From: Harmothoe impar
Lineage: Eukaryota > Annelida > Polychaeta > Phyllodocida > Polynoidae
Length of the DNA: 64,000 nt
Direction of reading: 5' to 3'
Assembly: GCA_947462335.1 (NCBI GenBank)
Contig: OX381721.1
Coordinates: 37,660,488-37,724,487 of the forward strand
Below are positions 1 to 11,279 of this stretch, one piece after another. The position numbers and the translations under genes are program-made. Positions within the stretch are counted from its first letter, which is position 1. Every line of letters begins with the position of its first letter. Below the pieces are notes generated by a model. It had not been told where the DNA came from. It saw only the letters and a list, made by a program, of their open reading frames with translations, and searched no databases.

Positions 1-318
1 AAATGGCACTTACAGCCTACACTAATGGGTGCATCCACGTATGGGGGTTAGTTCAATCAGATAGCACTAGGTGGACACCTATAGACTCAGTACTGAGTGA
101 ACTCCCAAATATTAACACCCTCTTCTGGGTATATGTAGAACCAATAAAACCTCTTAAAACTAACTGTTATTTTAGAAATCGGCTCTTCTATGTTTTTGTG
201 TTAATAAAATTATATTGGCTTACAGGAGTACCCCCTGTTTTATAAGAAGAATGAATGATGCTAACACTAATTTATTTTAATATCAAAAGTATTTCCCATG
301 CTAGAAAACTGAACTCAC
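1..318. other. no supported feature; putative intron of the lectin gene
   Basis: Lies 3' of the lectin exon on the minus strand. I looked for the next C-type lectin exon (WIGL, EPN or WND type motifs) on the minus strand and found stops in all frames and no such motif, so the rest of the gene is probably off the left edge. Confidence 0.4.
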
Positions 319-484
319 ACAAAGTTTATGAGAAATGCATGCTCCTCACTGCTGTGGATGCTGGCTAGGTGACCTCCATCTGCCACACAGGATGCCTCAG
401 CTGCTGCCCACGTCTTTTCGATGGTGTACAACTTGAAGCAGGATCGTCCATGACTGGTGTAACGAGGTAGATGAGAGCAAATAT
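319..484 (-). CDS. C-type lectin domain, single internal exon (partial gene)
   Basis: The translation gives the first half of a C-type lectin-like domain: a Cys near the start, the strand motif SCFKLYT, then TWAAAEASC and GGHLASIHSSEEHAFL. This matches the family pattern (Cys, aromatic strand, TW..A...C, GGHLASI.S..E..FL) covering beta-1 to alpha-2. The exon edges are well supported on the minus strand: a pyrimidine-rich stretch ending TTTTTCAG before position 484, and a consensus donor GTGAGT right after position 319. The exon is 166 bp and begins in phase 1, common for these extracellular modules. The second half (calcium and sugar-binding EPN/WND region) and the signal peptide exon are not visible, so ligand and calcium dependence cannot be judged. 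Family members are usually secreted or membrane-anchored carbohydrate-binding proteins, in invertebrates often immune. Whether the gene is intact is unknown. Confidence 0.85.
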
Positions 485-2267
485 CTGAAAAAGATGATTC
501 TTTAGAATAAATTATCATTTTTCATTAAGAATACAAAAAAATAATGGTGTGGTTAAAATTAATGTATGTATCCTTCGCACAACCATAGTGTACTGATGTG
601 GGGTGTTAAAGGCGCCCTCCAAACGCCAGTGCTGTCTGTCACCCCCCGCCCCCCAGAACGTATTGATGCAGGGTGTATTTACATTTCTGTTACTTGCACT
701 AATTATTATTTGATGATTATAATATTTACACTGTATAATTCTTACAGAAAGCAATCATTGGCCTACATTGCTATCATTTTTGCATCGAGAAATGAGCCCC
801 AGACGTGCCAAAACGTTCTAAAAGTGTTGTCATTTCAAACATGCTGCCATAGTGGGTCTATGCGTATTGGGAACCTCTGTCAGACAAAATGATTTTTATT
901 GAATATGTTTCATAACAGAAGTGCCAAAACATTTTAAAACATTTTGGTTTTCCAACTAGAGCTACTAGAGTGAACCAATATGTATTAGGCATGAGGATTT
1001 AAGTTAAATAAAGAGGAAAATCAGTCCTTGAATACACATCATTAGGTTATGGTAGCCAAAAACTTGAAAAATCCATTACACATAATACGTTCTGGCAGCC
1101 CCACGCCAGGGCCGTTTTTACACCTTACATCAATATGCTATGGCAGCCAAATGTCAGGAAGCACTGGCGCTCCTAACAGGTAGGGGACAGGAACACCTTA
1201 TGGGGACGTACCACTTTTATGGTACAGTCCTGTAAAGTAGGACATACCAGTATTGTGGTACTGTGCATGGTGGTAGGGCGTACCATTTAATTGGTACATT
1301 TTGTGTGATCATAACCATTAGCCAATGGCAAGGTCTGCAGCTCCCTCAGTGACTTATCAGTATTCACATAACAATGGATACTGTCTATACAAACACTGGG
1401 AGTATGGGTTGGAAAGAAAATCCCACTTTTTCTCATTATTTTCCCAAATGCCTAGATGGTGAGTACAAGTACAGATCATTTAGGCCGTACTAGAATAGTG
1501 GTTCTGTCCTTAACCTGCCTAAGGATATACCATGGCCCTAAACATTAGTCCCTGGGATCTCTTATCACTGTAAATGAAATATTTTCGCCCTGGATATATT
1601 TCCCCAATTTTCGCGAAAATGGCAAATCCGCGAAAATATGTACTTGTAAAGTGAATATTTATCCAGTATTGATATACTACTAAGATATTCCAAAAATTGC
1701 CAATTCAAATGCTTGTGATATTGTGCTTTTCAGCAAATTCGCAACAATTTATACACATGAAGATATTAATGTTAAGAGTAGTAATTTTGATATCCCGAAA
1801 CAGAGGACTATATATTTTTTTTTGAAGTGGGGTCCACGTTGCTCAGCGAGTGGCTATAAGATTTTGCCTAGGCTTTTTAGACTTTTAGACCTTTTTATTG
1901 TGTTTCTATGCAGACTAGAATGAATTTTGATTTTATTCTTGTTGCCACCCTGAATCTCTAAATTTGCTTAATGCAGTCAGGAATACATTGTGGAAGACCG
2001 TTAGATGAGCAACTAGCAGAGGAAAAATCGTTATTGGAGAATTTGAGTCAGACCCCGATTCCTTGCTCCACTAGAGACCATTACCAATTAAATCAGAGAT
2101 GAGTTGACACACTACATACCTGCCACTGCCACAGATATCCAGATAAGGACACTGATACTGAGTAGAAGCTGCCCCATCTCTGTCCCACACAACGTCTGCC
2201 CCTCGTGTCAGACTTCTGTACTCTCCCCAGCACAACGCATGATCCTCGTGTTGGACTTACCTCTGTG
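485..2267. other. non-coding stretch, nothing recognised
   Basis: AT-rich host sequence with scattered short open frames without family resemblance. A palindrome-rich patch near 1200-1300 contains repeated GTACCA/TGGTAC motifs. No exon with convincing splice sites was found. Confidence 0.4.
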
Positions 2268-2583
2268 AAAGGGAGTGGTCATTTTTGAACAACCGGGATG
2301 GGGCGGTGAATTTTCCGGGGAGTGGGTAAATTTGTTTCTTTACCCCCCAGGGGTCAAATGATTTTTGTTCCCCCTCATCAGACAAGTTGAAATTGATTGC
2401 GGCCGACCCCTTTGAGCTATAGTAACGCGTTGGCTTTTTCGCTAGAAAGTGGTGCAATTTTTTTGCCTCCCCCCCTCAAGAGGGGTTCACATTTTTTTGG
2501 ACTCCCCCTCAAGGGGTCCAAATTTTGTTTGTCCCCCCCAAATCCACCAACCCCCGCATGTTGTTACAATATGATCTTCCCTT
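2268..2583 (-). mobile_element. MITE, family with AGGGAGTGGTC ends
   Basis: Starts AAAGGGAGTGGTC and ends GATCTTCCCTTT. Its reverse complement matches the element at 52651-52900 along its length, including GTTGGTGGATTTGGGGGG and a central TCAATTTCAACTTGTC block. G/C homopolymer runs inside. No coding capacity, so a non-autonomous DNA transposon of unknown superfamily. Confidence 0.7.
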
Positions 2584-2705
2584 TATGTGGGTATGATTCA
2601 ATCTCACTAGACACATACAAATACGCAGTGCCTAGCAACAGACCAGGAGAGACATGGTTCAGTATATCACGGGTGAACCACGGGTCAGCATTTCAGGCTG
2701 TGAAG

Positions 2706-2892
2706 TTAGGCCAAAAAAAGAAGGTTTGTTTCAGGTCACTCGACCAACCCTATCAAAACAGGGCCGAACCTAGGTTTTTTTTTATGAAATTTTGAAAAAA
2801 AAATCAAATTTTTTTCCCTTCTTTTCTTGTCAATTTTCGGGTTTCGGAGAGGCGGGCGAATACTTTCATGTTCAAAAAAAAAAAAAAAAAGA
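2706..2892 (+). mobile_element. truncated MITE, family with GGCCAAA ends
   Basis: Begins TAGGCCAAAAAAAG followed by TTTCAGGTCAC and CAAAACAGGG. The same order is seen in the fuller copies at 16131-16398 and 18996-19408. The far end is lost in an A-run near 2892. Confidence 0.55.
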
Positions 2893-3299
2893 GATTAAAA
2901 GCTGGTGTCACCTTTTGACCTCAGTATAAGCCATTGTTGATTATGTCTGGCTCCAGTTGTAGATTTGATCAATATACACTTAAGTATTGTTGATCCACTA
3001 TTGACCTCTAAGCTGTTTGCAGAAACTAACCCAGCAAACCAGGGTGAGCTTAGACTAATCCTATGGGACTGCCTTGGGTAATGCCAACGGCTCGCCCAAC
3101 CTCACACCAATTTACTTGGTAGCCTTTGAGGAGAGCATGGTGCTTTAATATACTCTGCCCTGCATCTTCATCATGCATGAATGCAGCTGTGGTGAGTTGG
3201 TGAGTAATTATAGCTAGTGCGGCATTCACCCAGATTGGGAGACATTGTATTGGAAGGGAAGTGGTTACCACCCCCTTCCACGCACCGAACTGACCCAGT

Positions 3300-3370
3300 A
3301 ATGTACGGCGCGGTTAGATTGTCATTGGGTTCGAGTCCCGCTTTCTCCAGATGATTTTTCCGCGACCGTT
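3300..3370 (+). mobile_element. tRNA-derived SINE-like fragment
   Basis: GGGTTCGAGTCCC at 3327-3339 is a good RNA polymerase III B box. No convincing A box or cloverleaf surrounds it, so it is more likely a SINE head or tRNA relic than a functional tRNA. Confidence 0.3.
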
Positions 3371-3444
3371 ACAGTATGAATTATACTCTGACTGACTCAA
3401 ATGTGCTCACCCACACACATTGTAAAAGCTGGTTGCTAATTCTG

Positions 3445-3615
3445 CAGTGTACAGTAGATTCTACTGTAGGCGTACAGATGATTGTAGGTAAACAGTAGAA
3501 TCTAGAGGTTATAAAACCATGTTATAGAAATTATAGAAACGAACAGTTTCCCCAGTGTCACTTGTCTACGGTAGAATCTACTGTTAATCCTTCCTACAGT
3601 AGATTCTACTGTGTA
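3445..3615. repeat. paired palindromic motif ACAGTAGATTCTACTGT
   Basis: The 17-base palindrome occurs near 3452 and again near 3596, with degenerate copies (CAGTAGAATCTA, GTAGAATCTACTGT) between. Probably the remains of a small foldback element. Confidence 0.5.
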
Positions 3616-3789
3616 ACTAGACTAACTACTTATAATTCAGGTTACAATGCTCCATATTGCCTTCAGATTTAAAGTATCTAGCTTCCTCAAGCTTATTTAT
3701 CTAAGGGCCATGTCATGGAGAAACCATAGATCTCATTTATATAGAGAATTAACAGGTAGTAAGCGAGAAAGGTAACCTCCAAAAACAAC

Positions 3790-4240
3790 TACCGTAAAAC
3801 CTCGGTTATAGGTCGATTTTTTCATGGTATTTATTTTTGCTATAGGTCGATTTTTTCCCTAAAAAGTCCAACTCCATCTATAACCGGGGTTTTGCTGAAA
3901 AGTGAAAAGTAATTGGACCCTAAAAAAATTCAACTCGTCTTTCTTCAAATTAGAAATACTTTACCAGACTTGATACTCCCCTATCAGAAGGGGGCTTTGT
4001 CAAAGGAGCCCGCCAATTTGGGCAGAACATCATAAATGTGACCCACTTTTGACCCTGGAAAAGGTTGCTTAGGGGGCGTCTGTGGGGGTGCCTGCCCCCC
4101 AAAAAAGTCTTAAAGTCCAATTCGACCTATAACCGGGGTTTTGGCAAATGTCAAAGCATTTTGCTATAGGTCGAATTTTTAACCCAAAAGGCCAATTCGA
4201 CCTATAAACGGGGTCGACCTATAAGCGAGGTTTTACGGTA
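3790..4240. mobile_element. MITE with TACCGTAAAACCTCG ends (pogo/Tigger-like)
   Basis: Ends TACCGTAAAACCTCGGTTAT and ATAAGCGAGGTTTTACGGTA are inverted repeats with outer TA dinucleotides, the mariner/pogo target. Subterminal CTATAGGTCGA motifs recur in both orientations. About 450 bp without coding. A related short copy lies at 10441-10533 and a degraded one may lie at about 42100-42236. The Tigger-like assignment rests on the TA flanks and this style of terminus, not on a transposase. Confidence 0.75.
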
Positions 4241-4362
4241 CTCAAAGACCATGCAAATGACACTTGACTGCCTGAACTGTATTATTCATATATATCATAA
4301 GCTGTATGTAAACACTCGGCCCTTTGACCCTTTACGGATAGATGTCGCTAAAAGACAACATT

Positions 4363-4540
4363 TGTGGTCATGATGCACCAATGCAGCCCTGGTGAGTAAT
4401 ACACCAGTGCTGCATTGGTGCATCATGATGACCAAGGATAAACTCCATAGCATTAACCCCAGAGGATCGGCATGATGCTTGAATGCAGTACTGGCGAGTT
4501 ACTTGCAAGGGTTGGATTCAAGTATCATGATGACCAAGCA
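4363..4540. repeat. two consecutive hairpin repeats (CATGATGCACCAATGCAG type)
   Basis: 4363-4431 folds back on itself: GGTCATGATGCACCAATGCA pairs with TGCATTGGTGCATCATGATG. A second weaker hairpin follows at about 4470-4540 with CATGATGCTTGAATGCAG. The same two hairpins in the same order occur at 49995-50150, and a diverged piece near 3165-3200, so this is a dispersed foldback family. Confidence 0.65.
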
Positions 4541-4545
4541 TATGA

Positions 4546-6429
4546 TGTATATACACTGAAATACATAGAGGTCCACGATGACCTGCCTGGATGACAGGTT
4601 TCTCCACAAGTTTTGCATTATATTGTATCACACGAGGCCATACAAGATTAAGAAATAAAATCGGGTTCTGCAGGGGCAGAAGCCCCAAAATATATTCACG
4701 ACTATTATATCAAAACGTAGCAAAAAAATACTTCTACTTTAAGCTAAGACTATATCATACGACCACCGCTTAATTTTTTTAAAGTGTAGGAGTGTGTGAG
4801 AGTATTTGACGGTTAGAGTAACTTATACACGGAAAAGGTGTCTCCAGACTTGTGTAAGTACCTCTCATAAATATGACGTTTTAATTTAAAGATTGTCTGA
4901 CCTATCAGGTAACAATCCAACAAATAAAAGTGCAGCTGGCAAATATTGGGTATTGGGCAGGCACATGCCAAGAGGGTCTTCTATCATACAACTCTAGCTA
5001 GAAGAACTGATTCCTTTTCACTTAGACGGGATGGGTTTGCGGGAGGGTAACCTGTTAGGTAAGACAACCTTTAACTTGTTTATTTTATGACAGTTAGCAT
5101 CTTAGCGTCTGAGTTTATAATCTTTGATAGTTATGTCAGTATTAGTCTGTATACAACAAGAAAAACTTATTTTTAGGGAAATCTTTTTTGTCCCACACAT
5201 TGGACATACTCACTTTAACTGTTTGCTTACCTACTTCACCTGGTGTGGATCTATGAGGGACTTGGACGGATGTGGAGCTGTGAAGACTTACTCTCAGGGG
5301 AAGATTAAGTGGGTCATTGATTAGAGGTTCTCAGAGGAGACCATGAGGCTGCTGTATGGTGTGTAAAGGAGCTACCTATTTACATGTGACATGGAATACA
5401 AAAGGCAAGTTATTGGGTGTAGAACTCTGGTTGGATGGTATTCTAAAGCACATATGCTCCAAAAGGCTAGAATTTGTACTTAAAATGTAGATGCAAGTAT
5501 AGCTATTAATGCTCTGTGCAAGATTTGGTTTTGAATTGGTTCTCTGTGAATATTTGATGACTTTGTATGTTCTGTAACTTTTTCATATATAAACTGTGAG
5601 TACATAGACTAAAGTATACACCATTGACATACAGACTTGAGTGTGATACACTCCAGGGTCAATGAGTAAAGTATGATGTACATGTATGTTGATCAGCACA
5701 GTGAAATCGGAATTCAATTCTTAGTTTGAAGATCATGAATATTGTATCTTCTATTCCTCATATAGAGCATGATGAAGACAAATCAATATAGTAACACATG
5801 TTACTGCTACTACTAGTTTGATAATCCCATTTTCACATATTTAAACTGCTTAAGTTTAGCATATTCCCAGTGGCGGGAATATGATCATATATTGATCGTG
5901 ACAGACCTTAGTTAGTTCCCCCAACACTCACTGGGGACGGGGGGGGGGACCTCCTTCTAAACTCCCCGTCTCATCAGACCCTACTCAAGTACTACTTTTC
6001 TTTCTTTAAATAATCTAATTTTTGTAGTTTCATTGAAGCAATATACTTTCTCTGTTTCTACACAAACTAACCTACCTAAATAAGTTTTTGGTATTCATCT
6101 ATGTCAAGGTATATCCATTTTGTTTGCAACCCAGGCCCATCTGTTATGTGAACTCTTTGATGATTATTTGTATGATAATCAGATATATGGCAATGCTCAA
6201 GTATCAAAAAAGAGGGAGCTGGAGAATGTAGGCTTTTACGATTTTCTTTTGAAAATTCTGAATTGCACATGATTCTAGTGAACAATATACATTGATATCA
6301 GTTATGCATGTATATGAAACCTTCACACTATCCCGAATCCTGATGAAATGGGGAAAAGTATTTATCACCTCAACACAGAGAGAAGCAATCTCAACGATTC
6401 AACAAGAATTTTAAGGAATCCTATGCAAA
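4546..6429. other. non-coding stretch, nothing recognised
   Basis: AT-rich host sequence with a G-run near 5940. Short open frames here have no family resemblance and no paired splice sites. Confidence 0.4.
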
Positions 6430-6700
6430 TAACAAAATCGGGCCACTGAGCCTCTCCAAGAACACCCTTTATCAGAACTCTGTTGTGGTCTTCTTCTGAG
6501 TGTAAATCATCCTGGCAGTCCCCCTCTGACAACTTTAATACAGAGTGATGGTCGTTTAATCTCCTTAAGTTGATGATCAGATTTAAGAACTAGTGCCTTC
6601 CCCTCCCGAGGCACTGAGTGGAGAAAGTTGTTAGATCATAATCTTGAATCACCAAGAAATGGACTAAATTGTATTGAACTGGATGTACAGAGTGGGACAT
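6430..6700 (+). repeat. dispersed old repeat (AGTGTAAATCATC family)
   Basis: Contains TGAGTGTAAATCATC, a TTTAATCTCCTTAAGTTGAT block and a purine-rich tail. Diverged copies are at about 56190-56310 and 57350-57480 in the same order. Non-coding. Confidence 0.5.
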
Positions 6701-6803
6701 GATGACAGATACTAAATGTTCTACAAAGGTGGCCTCTTTTCAATACACTCATATTGCGTCTGTCTCAAAGGGCTCTCTTAGGAATGTTTTTTTGCACAAG
6801 AAC

Positions 6804-6959
6804 AGGTGCGTGGCAACCGGGGCGGACGGGGGGGACATGTCCCCCCAATTTTGACCAACCCCAAAAAAGGTCAAACCAAAGAGGTCAAGTAAAAAGGGGT
6901 CAAAAAGGGTCAAAATACCCCTCAGTCCCCCCTACTTTGAAACTGCTTGCCACGCCCCT
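6804..6959. mobile_element. short MITE with GCGTGGCAA ends
   Basis: AGGTGCGTGGCAA at the left and TTGCCACGCCCCT at the right are imperfect inverted repeats around 156 bp rich in GGTCAAA and G/C runs. No target duplication identified. Confidence 0.5.
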
Positions 6960-7369
6960 GAAGATAATGTGACTTTGAACAGTGCAAGGATTAAGATTTA
7001 AAGTTGTGCATTGTTGGATTTCCACACTAATCATGACAGAAAAGAGAAAAGGGAATATAACTGTATGACAGTGTATGAGAGAGACCCTGAAAATAATTGA
7101 CTTTGTATCTTGCTCTTTATTGCCAATATATCTGAAGTGTAGTAAAAGTGTTATTCAGTACCATCAAAGTCAGAACTACTGCTGTGGCACAAAATAAAAT
7201 CTGAAAACAGCTTTCAGACCTTTATCAAACCCTAGAATAGTTATTGAAAGCAGTTCATTTGATATCATTACAAAGCAGACAGCAGTACATTTCAGAATGT
7301 TATATCGGGCAGTTAAAAGGAACCCACAGAAATGGACAAAGCAGAAAAAGTTGAATCTCCAAATAGGGA

Positions 7370-7570
7370 ACAGGGCAGTCTCTGCAGACCTGACCCAACA
7401 GACAGATTGTTCCCGGGCGTAAGATAACGGCACTGTGTGGTTTTAAACCATTTCTTTCTTCCGTGCCCAACGTCCCTTGATGCAAGTCCCATTTGTTTTC
7501 CTCTGGTCCAAGGAGATTAACACTAAGAATACTCTGTCTAGTGTTCTGTATTGTAATCAGGAATTGACAT
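7370..7570 (+). repeat. dispersed old repeat, copy 1
   Basis: Shares ordered blocks with 25500-25720: GACCTGACCC, TTGTTCCC, GTGTGGTTTTAA, GTCCCTTGATGCA, CTAAGAATACTC and TCTAGTGTTCTG versus diverged equivalents. Both copies are non-coding. Confidence 0.5.
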
Positions 7571-8324
7571 AACTTCACTTTTCACTGTAACCTAACATTG
7601 ACTTGAAGGTGCACTTCTTCAGATTCCCTCTGAAGTCCACTTAAACCTGAAAGACCATGGATTACCAAATAGAAAGAGACAACAAAAATGTGGATGCTGT
7701 TGAAGGAGAAGACAGAGATATGGATAGAAATGTCAAGGTTTCAGACAGAAGAGTAATATAATGAAGGTAAAGGACTTAACCTGGAGTGAGTAAGTCAACC
7801 ATGAGCTGTATTTGGTCACTGCTCTGACAATCAGTCTTTGCAAAAAACCTTTTCAGCCTGCATGACAGTCGGTGCTGCAGCCAGCAAATTTTGCAGGACC
7901 GGATAGATTTTTGCAGGAACGGATATCAAAATCAAAGTTCCAGTTGGAATATTTGAAAAAGTCACTCAGTTTTGGAAAGCCCAGAATGTGGAGGACATCT
8001 AGTCCTGCAACATTAGTCATTCTGCTGGACCAGAGCCATTTAAGAGCGTCATTGCCACTATCCGAGTTTTTTTGGCAAAGACTAGACAATCAGTTCAGAG
8101 TGCACTGATGCCTGAGAACCTGTGAGTGCACGGGTAGAGACAGTTAGTCATTGCTGGTATTTTATAAATTAACATCTCATTGATGACATGATACTGGTAG
8201 GAATGGTCAGTAAGAGGGGACACTATTGAATGTGAATTCATGTATTCAAGTATTAGTTTTCACATATTTAGGGAAATATGAAATGCTTTGAGTATAGTAT
8301 AGTACATAAAACGATCATTGAATA

Positions 8325-9247
8325 TGGCTCACTCTCACCAGATCGATGCAACTATCATTTGGACGTACATGATCGGCGGACGTACATGATCGGCGGACGT
8401 ACATGATCGGTGACGTACATGATCGGTGACGTACATGATCGGTGACGTACATGATCGGGAGTTATTGACTGCCCTACCCTTTCTGACCATGTTAAAACAT
8501 AAATATATCTTACCAAGGTGTGCATATAGTGTGTGTCTTGACATGTTCTATGTTAGAAATGTCTAGATGCGACTATTAAGATAGTTTTAATTGACATTTC
8601 AATACCGATCATGTACGTCATGTGACGTACATGATCAGTGATTTATTGGCTGCCTTACCCTTTCCTACCATGACAAAACATAAATAAACCTTACCAGGGT
8701 GTACAAATGATGTGTGTCTTGACATGTAATATGTTAGAAATGTCTAGATGCGACTATTAAGATAATTTTAATTGACATTTCAATCCCGATCATGTACGTC
8801 ATGTGACGTACATGATCGGTCGTTATTTATTGACTGCTTTGATTACCTTTTCTGACCATATTTAAAACATAAATCAATCATAGCAAGGTGTACATATGAT
8901 GTAAGTCTTAACATGTATTATCAGAAACATGTGCAGCAGTGGGGTAATAAGAAAATTTTACATGACATTCCGAGCCGGTCATGTACGTCATGTGACGTAC
9001 ATGATTGGTTGTACATTAAGGCACTCCCCTGAGGCCCCTATAAACATTTTGGGGGTGTTCTTTTCCTAATAATCTCCCCACAAATACATTACAGCCAGTA
9101 TGTATAGTTAGAAGAGTTAAATAGTGGAGTGCATGGGGTAACTTGTGCATTTCATAGTCTTCCGATCATGTACGTCCACCGATCATGTACGTCCACCGAT
9201 CATGTACGTCCACTTTTTACTTGCACTGATTTGGTGAGAGTGAGCCA
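8325..9247 (+). mobile_element. TA-flanked element with GATCATGTACGTC repeats, copy 1
   Basis: Terminal inverted repeats TGGCTCACTCTCACCA and TGGTGAGAGTGAGCCA, flanked by TA on both sides. Inside, one end has a run of a 15-17-base unit (GGACGTACATGATCGGC), the other end three more in reverse. Between them a unit of about 180 bp repeats three times, each with a perfect 34-base palindrome centred on TACGTCATGTGACGTA. No coding capacity. The copy at 31069-32010 is inverted relative to this one, and its empty site is known from this same window, so it is a genuine mobile element. TA duplication suggests Tc1/mariner-type mobilisation; bivalve 'pearl'-type elements are the nearest described architecture I know. 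Confidence 0.85.
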
Positions 9248-9403
9248 TATATTTGAAAATAGCTATAGATAATTGTTTTGGAGTAACACTGGAAAAGTAG
9301 TTCTCACCAAAATGAATATGAAAGCTAAAATCAAATGCAATAACTATGGACATGAAAACCCCTCAGAGTAATTTATGCTCGATTCATCGAACATGAGTAC
9401 CAA

Positions 9404-9694
9404 GGGGTAGACACTAACACTGGCCCGGGAGACAATGGCCCGTAGTTTTGGGTCCGGGCCTGTACTGTAGTTTGCAGGCTATTTACCTTGCTACGGGCCA
9501 CCCGGGCCCTTATTTTGCTTTACATGCCAGTTTTTGCGGTTTGTGAATTGGACCATTATTAAAGTTTCTAGAGAGTAAAACTTTACACTGTAGGCCCTAA
9601 GAAATATCCGGGCCCACAGCACTAATCCCGGGCCCACAACTTTCAGAAGCTGCGGGCCTGGGTCACCCATGGTCAAAAATGTTAGTATCTACCC
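9404..9694. mobile_element. MITE with GGGGTAGACACT ends, copy 1
   Basis: Left GGGGTAGACACTAACAC and right TGTTAGTATCTACCC are inverted repeats. Interior rich in CCCGGGCCC. The copy at 26481-26795 shares both ends and the GACCCATGG block near the right end. Confidence 0.65.
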
Positions 9695-10440
9695 TGGAGT
9701 ACCTGGTAAAAAAAATCTGGACCCTAAGCATTTTTTAAGAAAGCAATGTGCGAGGCTATCTCTATGTTAGTGCCTGCATAATGAGCCGCCTGAGCAGGAC
9801 CGTAGCTTTTAAGTAATTGCTAGAATTTGAAACTAACTTTAGCTCCCCTCTGCCATAATGATTCCCTACAGAAAGTACTAGCTCCATGATAATTCACTTT
9901 CATTGATTACTAATATTATCACATTATGCTTCTAAGGTCAGAAATTAGAATCCTGAGCATTTCCATCACCAGTAATACTAACTCAGATTTGAGGATCTCA
10001 TATCATATGTCATTTTTGATCCAAATTCTTTAGTTATTATTTACTATATCTGAATTCAGACCATCCTTAGTTAATAGACTAGACTATGTGTAGAACCAAT
10101 AGAACAGCTGTAGTTCTGTTTAATTAGACGAGCCTGACTAAATCTTCCTCATTTAGTTGGGTGTGTGTTTCCTGAAAACACAAAACAGTCCTGTTGTCTC
10201 CTGTCTTCCTTCCTTTATCTGTTGTCTAAATCATTGTAAGCAGAATATTAATTTTTACTGCCTATGCCTTTGACATGGGGTATTCCAAAAAGGCACTAAC
10301 AAGCTTTTGTTTGGTTTTGATTACAACCCACTTCTTTTCAGGATTATTGCTTCAGCTCAACCTAACCCCCAGGGAAAATATATTTGTCCAACTGTTACCA
10401 CCAGAACAGTGTTAGCAATCTTGAGGCAGCCTACTACACA

Positions 10441-10533
10441 TACCGCAAAACCTTGGCTATAAGCCTACCTTGGCTATAAGCCGAATGTGAGTTTGGGGCT
10501 TAAAATTCGGCTTAAAGCCGAGGTTTTACGGTA
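10441..10533. mobile_element. short MITE with TACCGCAAAACC ends
   Basis: A 93-bp palindromic element: TACCGCAAAACCTTGGCTAT at the left and AAAGCCGAGGTTTTACGGTA at the right, TA at both edges. Related to the 451-bp element at 3790. Confidence 0.7.
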
Positions 10534-10678
10534 TATGCTTTCTTGCCCATATGGATAAATGCAGTAAACATGCTCGAAAAATTACAAATAGGGCTCAATT
10601 TCAAAAACCTTTGGGAACAGATGTCCTAGGTCCATGTGGTCTCCTAGTGCTGGGGATCGCCATGTACAGCTACAACTG

Positions 10679-11136
10679 ATAATTGGCTCAGTCTCATGAG
10701 GCTGAGTTGTACATTGGGTACCCGTGTGAATCTGTAGGTTTACAGTATAGGTCAGTGTAAAGTTTGCCATTGTGGTCCTTTATCACTGTTGTGTCCAGGA
10801 AGTTTGTTTCATGCCTGGAGTGGTCAGATGTGAATTTTATGGTTCTGTGTCCATTATTCATGTGGGTGAGCCACTCTTGGAGTGAGTCTTCCCCATGTTC
10901 CCAAACAAAGAATATGTCATCAATGTATCGGAGCCAAACTGTTGGTTGTAGAGGAAAACTTTGTAAAAGTTTGTCCTTTAGTGTTGACATGAATAAACAA
11001 ACGTACGAGGGGGCCAGCCGGGTGCCCATTGCAGTGCCACCTACCTGTAGGTAGTTGACCCCATTGAACTGAAAATTGTTCATTCCGAGTACCATTTCTA
11101 ACATTTCTACCAAACTCATGAGACTGAGCCAATTAT
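10679..11136. repeat. 22-bp perfect inverted repeat bracketing the RT fragment
   Basis: Positions 10679-10700 (core GGCTCAGTCTCATGAG) are the exact reverse complement of 11115-11136. The upper copy lies within the RT reading frame; the lower copy sits exactly where the RT similarity stops. Confidence 0.8.
10694..11120 (-). pseudogene. Penelope-like element reverse transcriptase fragment
   Basis: The minus-strand frame contains the hallmark RT motifs of Penelope-like retroelements in order: NYLQVGGTAMGTRLAPSY, the catalytic RYIDDIFFVW (YIDD aspartates), a NN.HRTIKFT segment, NFLDTTV, and LYTDLYCKPTDSHGYP. These residues fall between about 11113 and 10715. Family proteins run to several hundred residues with, in most clades, a C-terminal GIY-YIG endonuclease; here only the central palm and start of the thumb remain. 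After KPTDSHGYP the frame loses similarity and stops, and upstream of about 11113 I see no RT fingers. It is therefore a dead fragment. Penelope elements copy RNA into DNA at nicked or telomeric targets. The 22-bp inverted repeat around the fragment is unusual and could be a snap-back or template-switch scar. Confidence 0.85.
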
Positions 11137-11279
11137 GTAGATGTGTGCACCAGTATATCTGCAGAACAGTGAAGGTTCTAATTTCTTCACACTCCCACAC
11201 TCTTCCTGTACATATGATGCCCAAACCCAGACTTCTCAATATTATCTTTCATAACAGGCACTGGCACCTTTAAACATAT

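Noticed and set aside
3..245. 80-codon plus-strand frame at the left edge
   Set aside because: No family resemblance, no splice context, opposite strand to the lectin exon.
8335..8544. Open frames through the GATCATGTACGTC arrays (also at 31677-32155) giving repetitive peptides
   Set aside because: They are translations of the tandem DNA repeats, occur in several frames and both strands, and change with repeat number.
8325..9247. Possible CRISPR array from direct repeats with spacers
   Set aside because: The repeats are palindromic and nearly contiguous with no unique spacers, and the context is animal transposon DNA.
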